40,294 nucleotides of DNA, from positions 1 to 40,294 of IMG/VR virus record IMGVR_UViG_3300002460_000012, one strand, 5' to 3'. The DNA comes from a virus. This document shows positions 30,023-35,258 of the stretch, piece by piece (position 1 is the stretch's first letter; each line of letters begins with the position of its first letter). A model generated the notes under the pieces. That model was given only the letters and a program-made list of their open reading frames with translations, had not been told where the DNA came from and ran no database searches. Position numbers and translations under genes: made by a program.

Positions 30023-30501
30023 TTGAATAAATAAATCAACATATTTAAACCACCAAATAATAGTTCCACGAATTTTTGGTCTAATTTGTATTCTCCCTCC
30101 TCATCTTTCCATTGTTTTATGCCCTCATTACTCGCCCACATTAAAGCAAAGAATACAACTGAACTAAATATAGCTTGATATATAGATTTATACCCTACTA
30201 TGGGAAAAGAAGCCAACCCTGCTAAAAATCCATAAAACAGCCATATTTGCCTCGATTTAAACCATTTTCTCAGATATGAGGTATCGCCATAAGGGAAAAA
30301 ATGGAATGAAATAGTGTAACTAAGTATTGCTAATAGTGGTGTCCATAAATGTAATAAAAAAGAATAAATTATTCCTACGAATAATCCTATTCCTAACCAA
30401 CGCCATAATTTTTGATTTATTGGACACCAACTCCATTGATTTGTGCCACCCCATCTATATAAAAAACTACTTATAATAGGAACAAAAATATTTATTGACA
30501 T
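30019..30501 (-). CDS. Multi-pass membrane protein
   Basis: 160 residues with about four membrane segments (GIGLFVGIIYSFLLHL, LLAILSYTISFHF, IWLFYGFLAGLASFPIVG, AIFSSVVFFALMWAS). C-terminal half ends charged then hydrophobic. No family recognised; a superinfection-exclusion or lysis-timing role is possible from position. Its ATG overlaps the -35 of the HNH promoter on the other strand. Confidence 0.7.
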   Translation of the reverse strand: MSINIFVPIISSFLYRWGGTNQWSWCPINQKLWRWLGIGLFVGIIYSFLLHLWTPLLAILSYTISFHFFPYGDTSYLRKWFKSRQIWLFYGFLAGLASFPIVGYKSIYQAIFSSVVFFALMWASNEGIKQWKDEEGEYKLDQKFVELLFGGLNMLIYLFK

Positions 30502-30523
30502 TTTAATAGTTCTATTATATAAT
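30495..30523 (+). promoter_or_regulatory. Perfect consensus promoter of the antisense HNH gene
   Basis: TTGACA (30495-30500), 17 bases, TATAAT (30518-30523): an exact sigma70 consensus on the plus strand, 23 bases before the HNH ATG, with AAGGGAGA as ribosome site between. It overlaps the start codon of the leftward membrane gene. Confidence 0.85.
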
Positions 30524-30545
30524 TATTATAACAAGGGAGAAAATT

Positions 30546-31118
30546 ATGGGACGAATCAAAGGTAGTAAGGACGGTTCTTATACATTGATAAAAATACTTT
30601 GTGAGTTTTGCCATAAATATTTTGAAGTATACCCTGCACGAATTAGACAAGGTGTTAAATATTGTTCTCGTAATTGCAAAAATAAATCTCTTATTGGTAA
30701 AAAACATACACTTGAACATAATCAGAAAATAAGAATTGGACATTTGGGTAAAAAACATTCTCCAGAATCTATTCAACGAATGAGAATTGCTCAACGAAAT
30801 AGGTCTCCTATGACCGAAGAAACAAGAGAAAAAATATCTAAAGCTCATTCTAAACCAAGAAAAAACGGAAGATGTAGAACAGTAGAGGGATATTTGCTCG
30901 TTTGGTCGCCTGACCATCCTAATAAAAATTGTAACAATTATGTCCTTGAACATCGCCTTATAATGGAAAAACATATTGGGCATTATCTTAAATCTACGGA
31001 GATAGTTCATCATAAAAATGGCATTGTAGATGATAATCGAATTGAAAATCTTGAATTATTTGATGATTGGAAAAAACACATAGCATTTCATAAATCCAAA
31101 ATTTTAAATATTACTTAA
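30546..31118 (+). CDS. HNH homing endonuclease with own promoter
   Basis: 190 residues. A Cys knuckle (CEFCHKYF, YCSRNCKN) and NUMOD3-like repeats (KKHTLEHNQKI, KKHSPESIQRM, MTEETREKIS) lead to the HNH core: LEHRLIMEKHIG, EIVHHKNGIVDDNRIENLEL. It lies antisense inside the late unit with its own perfect promoter and AT-rich composition. It should cut intron-less or gene-less relatives and spread by repair. It overlaps the holin-like gene's 3' end by eight bases. Confidence 0.85.
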   Translation: MGRIKGSKDGSYTLIKILCEFCHKYFEVYPARIRQGVKYCSRNCKNKSLIGKKHTLEHNQKIRIGHLGKKHSPESIQRMRIAQRNRSPMTEETREKISKAHSKPRKNGRCRTVEGYLLVWSPDHPNKNCNNYVLEHRLIMEKHIGHYLKSTEIVHHKNGIVDDNRIENLELFDDWKKHIAFHKSKILNIT

Positions 31119-31326
31119 TAGGATTAGGATTATTGGTTTCAGTATGTCCATTTTCTTTTGTCCTATCGCTTCTACCAAAATATGAAGTATAAACAGCCAC
31201 TACTATCGCTGATACCGCTTCACCACTCAATATCTTGGCATAAGTAGCATAAGCAAAAACAATCCCAGTAATAAGGACTAACCATAAACGGCCCGATAAT
31301 ATTTTATCAATTGTTTTTTGGCTCAT
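31111..31326 (-). CDS. Holin-like small membrane protein 2
   Basis: 71 residues. TIDKILSGRLWLVLITGIVFAYATYAKI and SGEAVSAIVVAVYTSYF give two membrane helices followed by a polar tail (RSDRTKENGHTE). This is a common phage holin-like pattern. It overlaps the previous gene by 20 bases. Two holin-like genes in one genome may form a holin/antiholin pair. Confidence 0.6.
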   Translation of the reverse strand: MSQKTIDKILSGRLWLVLITGIVFAYATYAKILSGEAVSAIVVAVYTSYFGRSDRTKENGHTETNNPNPIK

Positions 31327-31525
31327 CTATTGTCCCCAACATCTTAGATAATTTAAGAAATTCATCTATCTCGTTGCCCAATGAATAATACGAGTCCTTC
31401 AGGTCTTTCGGTATTTCTATTACAGATATTTTCTTGCCTAATTTCCAGTATTTATTTCTTATTTTTGGTAAGAGTCTAATCATGTCGTGAAGTATTATCA
31501 TGTCGCCCTGTATACCTAATTCCAC
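31307..31525 (-). CDS. Unknown small protein
   Basis: 72 residues from GTG 31525, placed just after the zinc-ribbon stop with GGAG nine bases upstream. The frame is open to an ATG at 31621, but that would overlap the zinc-ribbon gene by about 95 bases. Helical and basic (MIRLLPKIRNKYWKLGKK, then YYSLGNEIDEFLKL). Function unknown. Confidence 0.5.
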   Translation of the reverse strand: MELGIQGDMIILHDMIRLLPKIRNKYWKLGKKISVIEIPKDLKDSYYSLGNEIDEFLKLSKMLGTIDEPKNN

Positions 31526-31526
31526 G

Positions 31527-31688
31527 CTAACTTCTCCACTCGCTAATTTCGCCCCACGTTGGTTCTCTTTTCCTGATGATTCCGTGGTCTTGGCACTTGA
31601 ATATATAAATAAAGCCATCATTCACCTTTTCTATCTCTTTGGTCAGTTTATTTTTACAAGCCGGACATCTCAATTCTTTTTTATCCAT
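31527..31688 (-). CDS. Small zinc-ribbon protein
   Basis: 53 residues from ATG 31688, within the 3' end of the upstream gene. CPACKNKL and FKCQDHGI form a Cys/His ribbon about 20 residues apart. Similar in layout to small phage zinc proteins such as Com of Mu, but that identity is not shown. Function unknown. Confidence 0.6.
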   Translation of the reverse strand: MDKKELRCPACKNKLTKEIEKVNDGFIYIFKCQDHGIIRKREPTWGEISEWRS

Positions 31689-32026
31689 TCGATTATTATG
31701 GCTGTTAATACTCCGATTATTAACATCCCTAAAGTCCCCGCCACCTTCCATAACCAGCCGAGTTGCTTATTGGTGCTTATATACCAACTTTGTCGTTCAC
31801 GGCAGGGAAGCCCGTTTATCTTTTCCGTAACATGAGTAACATGATTAGAGAGCTTACTATCGATTTTCTCTATCTTATCACAAAGCGTTAAACGATAAGA
31901 CTTTGTTGTTTCCATCCACTCATTAACTTTAGACGTAAAAGAAGCAAGCTCGACTTTCATATCCTGGACTTCTTCGCTCATTCCTGAATATCCTTTTCTG
32001 CGTTCTGCTCCGTCCCAATTACTCAT
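31670..32026 (-). CDS. C-tail-anchored membrane protein with coiled coil
   Basis: 118 residues. A charged helical N-terminal region (VELASFTSKVNEWMETTKSY, LCDKIEKIDSKLSNHV) is followed by one C-terminal membrane helix (WLWKVAGTLGMLIIGVLTAIII) and a short basic end. This resembles XhlA/holin-accessory proteins. ATG overlaps a tiny upstream ORF. Confidence 0.6.
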   Translation of the reverse strand: MSNWDGAERRKGYSGMSEEVQDMKVELASFTSKVNEWMETTKSYRLTLCDKIEKIDSKLSNHVTHVTEKINGLPCRERQSWYISTNKQLGWLWKVAGTLGMLIIGVLTAIIIEWIKKN

Positions 32027-32090
32027 TGCTCATCAAGAGTTTGTAGAGAAAATCCATGTCTTTAAGCTCGCTATCTATTTGGTCATTCAT
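32019..32090 (-). CDS. Possible 23-residue acidic peptide
   Basis: MNDQIDSELKDMDFLYKLLM... starts with ATGA overlap to the previous stop and ends with a TAA that overlaps the next ATG. Fits exactly between two genes. May be a real mini-gene or a coupling bridge. Confidence 0.4.
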   Translation of the reverse strand: MNDQIDSELKDMDFLYKLLMSNE

Positions 32091-32356
32091 TTTTTGCTCA
32101 CATCCTTTATAAGCTCAATTATCAGTTTTTCTCTTTTATCCTGCTCATCTTTTAAGACTTCCTGCTTCGCTATGTATTTATCGAGGCTTCCCGCAAGTTG
32201 CTGGACGCTGTTCTCTGTCTGTTCCGCTTTTACTTCTACTTTTTCCACTCTCTTAGGTAGCTTTATGACACCCGCAAAAGCCACCCCTATCATTACGAAG
32301 AAAGCGACAAGCCCTATCCATAATTTTATATCAGTCAGAAAATCTTTCGGTTTCAT
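32087..32356 (-). CDS. Membrane-anchored coiled-coil protein
   Basis: 89 residues. One N-terminal membrane helix (LWIGLVAFFVMIGVAFAGVI) then a coiled coil (EKVEVKAEQTENSVQQLAGS, DEQDKREKLIIELIKDV). Overlaps the previous gene by four bases (ATGA). The layout resembles an inner spanin or a lysis accessory. Function not assigned. Confidence 0.6.
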   Translation of the reverse strand: MKPKDFLTDIKLWIGLVAFFVMIGVAFAGVIKLPKRVEKVEVKAEQTENSVQQLAGSLDKYIAKQEVLKDEQDKREKLIIELIKDVSKK

Positions 32357-32709
32357 TCGTTCACCTCCTCAACGGGCTTTGGTTTCGCTTTTACTCCAAG
32401 ATTGTCCGCTTCGGTTATAATAGCGTTAAGACGAGTGAGCATGGAAGAAAGATTGACCCTATTCTCCACAACCTGTTTTTCCCATGCTACGGTATCCTGA
32501 ATAAGTTTATCTCTTTGCTCTATGGCTTTCTCGTAGGTTATGGTCTGAATTACAGGGGTTTCTATCTGAATGGTAAAATCGTCTACTTTAGTTACCGCAT
32601 CTTCCGCAAAGCAAAGTCCGACTACTAACCAACTACTAATAAATAATGTTTGCATTATTAGTAATATAGAGAGTCTATCCTTAATAAATACTAAACTGGT
32701 AATTCGCAT
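32353..32709 (-). CDS. Exported/membrane coiled-coil protein
   Basis: 118 residues from ATG 32709 with GGGAGGAATAA upstream. The N-terminus is a long signal (about 36 residues) ending GLCFA before Glu, with the hydrophobic core LFISSWLVVG. The mature part is acidic and coiled (EKAIEQRDKLIQDTVAWEKQ). Its ribosome site and first five codons are nearly repeated at 33158-33183, beyond the acetyltransferase gene. Confidence 0.6.
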   Translation of the reverse strand: MRITSLVFIKDRLSILLIMQTLFISSWLVVGLCFAEDAVTKVDDFTIQIETPVIQTITYEKAIEQRDKLIQDTVAWEKQVVENRVNLSSMLTRLNAIITEADNLGVKAKPKPVEEVNE

Positions 32710-32720
32710 TTATTCCTCCC
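32695..32720. repeat. Imperfect direct repeat, copy A
   Basis: 26 bases (ribosome site and first codons of the 118-residue gene). Copy B at 33158-33183 matches at 23 of 26 positions. They flank the acetyltransferase gene. Confidence 0.7.
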
Positions 32721-33129
32721 TTTTAATATATACCCTATGCGAGTATTTATACCCTGCCTTAGTAAAAGCTTTTCTTGAAGCTATATTCTTATCTAATATC
32801 TCAGCGACTATTTTCTTAGAATATATTCTTTGCAACTTGTTCGTTCCTTGTTTGATGATTTCTCTGCCTATGCCTTTATCTAAGAATCGTGGGTCTAAGT
32901 TGACGCTTACCGATATATATGACTCGACTTTCCATCTGAATTGCCCCAGCATTACTTTATGCTCATTCTCGGCTATCAGGATATTATTCTTGTTTTTATT
33001 GAACCATTTTCTATGATTCGCCAAACTGACTTTGTCTGTATTAAAAAACCACTTTCTTATTCTATGGTCGTTCCTCCACTTGAATAAATCATTACAGTCT
33101 CTATTTTCCGCCTTACGAAGGCTTATCAT
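32710..33129 (-). CDS. GNAT acetyltransferase, sugar-amine type
   Basis: 139 residues. LRKAENRDCNDLFKWRNDHRIRKW at the start and LDPRFLDKGIGREII (acetyl-CoA binding loop, GxG) with NIASRKAFTKAGY in the last third are typical of GNAT enzymes that acetylate amino sugars in surface glycans (PseH/FlmH-like). It follows the second O-antigen ligase-like gene, suggesting joint surface-glycan change. It lies inside a partial duplication of a gene start. Confidence 0.75.
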   Translation of the reverse strand: MISLRKAENRDCNDLFKWRNDHRIRKWFFNTDKVSLANHRKWFNKNKNNILIAENEHKVMLGQFRWKVESYISVSVNLDPRFLDKGIGREIIKQGTNKLQRIYSKKIVAEILDKNIASRKAFTKAGYKYSHRVYIKREE

Positions 33130-33136
33130 TTTAAGT

Positions 33137-33172
33137 CTAACGAAATATAATTATCGCACTGGTAATTTGCAT
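33137..33172 (-). pseudogene. Remnant of a duplicated gene start
   Basis: MQITSAIIIFR and a stop, immediately after the ligase TAA (TAAATG). The first residues and ribosome site match those of the 118-residue gene at 32709 (MRITS), which is now separated by the acetyltransferase. Best read as the left-over start from insertion of that cassette. Confidence 0.55.
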
Positions 33173-33183
33173 TTATCCTTCCC
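33158..33183. repeat. Imperfect direct repeat, copy B
   Basis: Near-copy of 32695-32720 (23/26). It includes the end of the O-antigen ligase-like gene and the remnant start codon. Confidence 0.7.
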
Positions 33184-34276
33184 CTAAATTTTTAACTTCC
33201 CACCAGGCAAATAGACATATTATCAGGACTGATAGTGAAAAGTGATTGAAGTAATTATGGAACATTATTCCGAAAGGCACTATGGCGAGCGAACCTGCGA
33301 GGGTTGGGTCAATCTTAAACCTAAAAAATCTCTTAAAGGCATTTACAAAAAGCCACACCATCAGGGCTATTCCCCAAAGACCCATTTCTACGCCTCGCTC
33401 CAAGTAATCGTTCCACCCATCTGTCATAGTTCCCCAATTTCCTGTCTTATTATTTACGAGGCTCGGGCCGACGAGCTTGAATGTCCCAACCCCCCAACCT
33501 GTATAAGGTTTAAGCATGATGGTCGTTAAGAATTTACTCTCAAGCTCAATGCGTGAATTTAGTTTGTATTTAAAGGTGAGAATGGGGTTATCGGGTTTGT
33601 GAAGCAGGAAGATATAGGAGACGAGTCCTACGACGACAGCAAGAACCAAAACAATGGCGAATAATCTCCTACTGAGAAAATAACTTGTAAACACACAGGC
33701 GGAAAGCATAAGCCCTATACACGCCCACGAAAGAGAGCATATACAAAGTAATCCCGATATAATGCCTAATATCTTTTTCTTGAATAAAAGTAGGGGGGTA
33801 ACTATCGCCATCCACGCTCCGAAAACATACTTGAACCCGAATAACCCTACCATAGCGGTGTTATGCTTTCGCGCTTCATTAAGACATATAGGATCATGTC
33901 CGGTAGCTTGAAGTAAAACCATGACAGCATTTAAGATTATAACCCCGTAAATAGCGGGTAATATGCCCCTAAAATCCGAATAATTAGCCACTAGGTAAAA
34001 TAAGAGTATGCCTAAAAAGATATAGACTAACGCTAGTATCGATGTGGGTAGAACATTGGAAGGCACAAAGAAAATAGTTATCAACGCCAATGCGGGTAAA
34101 ATATTCAATATAGGATTTATAACCCAACGTTTTGGCTTCATATAAAGCGATGAGATAAAAAGCAGAGGTATGCCTATCTTGTAGACAAGTTCCTGTGTTT
34201 CGATGAAAGAGTGTCCTACCTGATAAGCGGTAGCTGTAAAGAATATTAAGCACCCAAGTATGATTTCAAATATCAT
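33173..34276 (-). CDS. O-antigen ligase/polymerase-like membrane protein (Wzy_C type), copy 2
   Basis: 367 residues with about ten hydrophobic segments. The periplasmic signature is YTGWGVGTFKLVGP, followed by GWNDYLERGVEMGLWG. This is distinct from copy 1 at 6611-7768, so it was acquired or diverged separately. It should act on O-antigen at the periplasmic face. With the adjoining acetyltransferase it forms a two-gene surface-modification cassette, recalling the wzy/O-acetylase pair of phage D3. Its ATG overlaps the end of a gene-tail remnant (ATGA). Confidence 0.8.
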   Translation of the reverse strand: MIFEIILGCLIFFTATAYQVGHSFIETQELVYKIGIPLLFISSLYMKPKRWVINPILNILPALALITIFFVPSNVLPTSILALVYIFLGILLFYLVANYSDFRGILPAIYGVIILNAVMVLLQATGHDPICLNEARKHNTAMVGLFGFKYVFGAWMAIVTPLLLFKKKILGIISGLLCICSLSWACIGLMLSACVFTSYFLSRRLFAIVLVLAVVVGLVSYIFLLHKPDNPILTFKYKLNSRIELESKFLTTIMLKPYTGWGVGTFKLVGPSLVNNKTGNWGTMTDGWNDYLERGVEMGLWGIALMVWLFVNAFKRFFRFKIDPTLAGSLAIVPFGIMFHNYFNHFSLSVLIICLFAWWEVKNLGEG

Positions 34277-34338
34277 GGTTCAACCTCTGCGTGAGTAGCT
34301 GAGTTTAAAAAATACTTTACATTTATATATGTTTTCAT
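34273..34338 (-). pseudogene. Displaced native 3' end of the upstream gene
   Basis: MKTYINVKYFLNSATHAEVEP then TGA, overlapping the ligase ATG. Its last seven residues THAEVEP equal the end of the protein at 34950-35258, on the other side of the HNH gene. Over 21 bases the two copies (34276-34296, 34956-34976) differ at four sites, all synonymous third positions. No ribosome site precedes the ATG, so it is probably a remnant. It fits insertion of the endonuclease at the gene's end. Confidence 0.6.
34276..34296. repeat. Direct repeat flanking HNH gene, copy A
   Basis: 21 bases encoding THAEVEP on the minus strand; 17 of 21 match copy B and all differences are synonymous. Ends at the native ATGA junction with the ligase gene. 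Confidence 0.7.
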
Positions 34339-34346
34339 GCTATGAT
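34338..34346 (+). promoter_or_regulatory. Candidate extended -10 promoter of HNH leader
   Basis: TGCTATGAT on the plus strand fits an extended -10 (TGn-TATGAT). TTTACA lies 19 bases upstream, longer than the usual 17. A start near 34352 would open the leader exactly at its first hairpin arm. Confidence 0.35.
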
Positions 34347-34352
34347 AATTTC

Positions 34353-34452
34353 GCTTATCAAGAACGGATTTACTATATCCACAATTTTGGCCGTGAGTAG
34401 GTGCAGAAACTTAACCGTTTTTGATAAGCCACCGAAAACGGTCTTTTTATTT
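34353..34452 (+). promoter_or_regulatory. Attenuator-like leader before HNH gene
   Basis: Plus-strand RNA has two exclusive hairpins. GCTTATCAAGAACGG (34353-34367) pairs over all 15 bases with 34415-34429, one pair being G-U. ACCGTTTT (34414-34421) pairs with AAAACGGT (34435-34442), followed by CTTTTTATTT, an intrinsic-terminator shape. The first hairpin hides the 5' arm of the second. The leader ends just before the TAGGAG site of the HNH gene. On the minus strand the G-U would be an A-C mismatch, so plus-strand RNA is favoured. Confidence 0.55.
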
Positions 34453-34466
34453 ATAGGAGTAAAATT

Positions 34467-34946
34467 ATGTTGACATATAAAATATGTGTTATTTGTAAAA
34501 AGAAAGTTTTTAAACCTTATGCCGAAAGTCGCAAAGAATTTGCTAATAGAAAATATTGCTCTCTTAATTGTCGATATATAAGCCAAAGAAAGTCCAAAAT
34601 TGGTATAACTTGTAAAGCGTGTAATAAAATTTTTTATGTTCTTCCATATCGCGCAAAAAAACCATATTGTTCTATAAAATGCAGTAATATTGGTAGAATT
34701 GGTAATAAATGGACTCCGGTTGGAGATAAAAATTGCAAATGGAGAGGGGACGGTGCTGGTTATGAAAGCCTTCATAGACGTGTTTATAGACAAAGAGGTC
34801 GCCCACAAAAATGTGAGATATGTGGAACGACAACTGCTAAGCATTATGATTGGGCGAATATAACCGGCAGATACAATGATATATGGGATTATAAAAGACT
34901 GTGTCGTTTGTGTCATAATAGACGCGATAAAGGTTGTATCATATGA
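34467..34946 (+). CDS. HNH homing endonuclease with Cys knuckles
   Basis: 159 residues. Two N-terminal knuckles (C7xxC10, C31xxxC35; C49xxC52, C68xxxC72) precede the HNH core (C116xxC119, H126, D128, N131, C146xxC149). It lies antisense in the late unit, three bases from the convergent end of the signal-peptide gene. Flanking direct repeats of that gene's end mark it as an inserted element. TAGGAG is the ribosome site. Confidence 0.8.
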   Translation: MLTYKICVICKKKVFKPYAESRKEFANRKYCSLNCRYISQRKSKIGITCKACNKIFYVLPYRAKKPYCSIKCSNIGRIGNKWTPVGDKNCKWRGDGAGYESLHRRVYRQRGRPQKCEICGTTTAKHYDWANITGRYNDIWDYKRLCRLCHNRRDKGCII

Positions 34947-34949
34947 GAT

Positions 34950-35258
34950 TTAATTTGGCTCTACCTCTGCATGGGTTCCAACCCAATTCTTCTGTATCAT
35001 TTTCTTAATTATTTTATCATCTACACTGAGTTGATATTTTATATATTTTCTTAACTGCTTAGTTTCTTCCCTATCATCTTTTTGGTCTTGGTTTATCTTA
35101 TCGATTATCTTGTTTAACTTTTGAGCTATTTTGTCATGGTCTTTTACGTCATCAATTGTTACGGGAGTTATCTCAGCAAATACTAAATTAGTAGACATTA
35201 GTAAGATAGTAATTGACATCGTTATTACAATAACAATCGTAAATATCTTATTCAGCAT
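34950..35258 (-). CDS. Exported/membrane coiled-coil protein, HNH-altered end
   Basis: 102 residues from ATG 35258 (an ATG at 35267 is also possible and overlaps the tail-fibre end). A signal or anchor (IFTIVIVITMSITILLM, ending LVFA before Glu) is followed by an acidic coiled region (KIAQKLNKIIDKINQDQKDD). The C-terminus is WVGTHAEVEPN. Similar in layout to the proteins at 32087 and 32353. Confidence 0.6.
   Translation of the reverse strand: MLNKIFTIVIVITMSITILLMSTNLVFAEITPVTIDDVKDHDKIAQKLNKIIDKINQDQKDDREETKQLRKYIKYQLSVDDKIIKKMIQKNWVGTHAEVEPN
34956..34976. repeat. Direct repeat flanking HNH gene, copy B
   Basis: Encodes THAEVEP at the end of the signal-peptide gene, ten bases beyond the HNH stop. 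Partner of 34276-34296. Confidence 0.7.

Noticed and set aside
30502-30545. Duplicated gene end at the second HNH locus, as seen at the other two
   Set aside because: Only about eight bases (CTATTAA-type) resemble the holin-like gene's end; too short to claim.
30492-31013. 173-residue minus-strand frame opposite the second HNH gene
   Set aside because: Aromatic, Ser-rich shadow of the HNH gene; no ribosome site.
34335-34916. 193-residue minus-strand frame opposite the HNH gene
   Set aside because: It is the antisense shadow of a gene with intact HNH motifs and shows no recognisable protein features.
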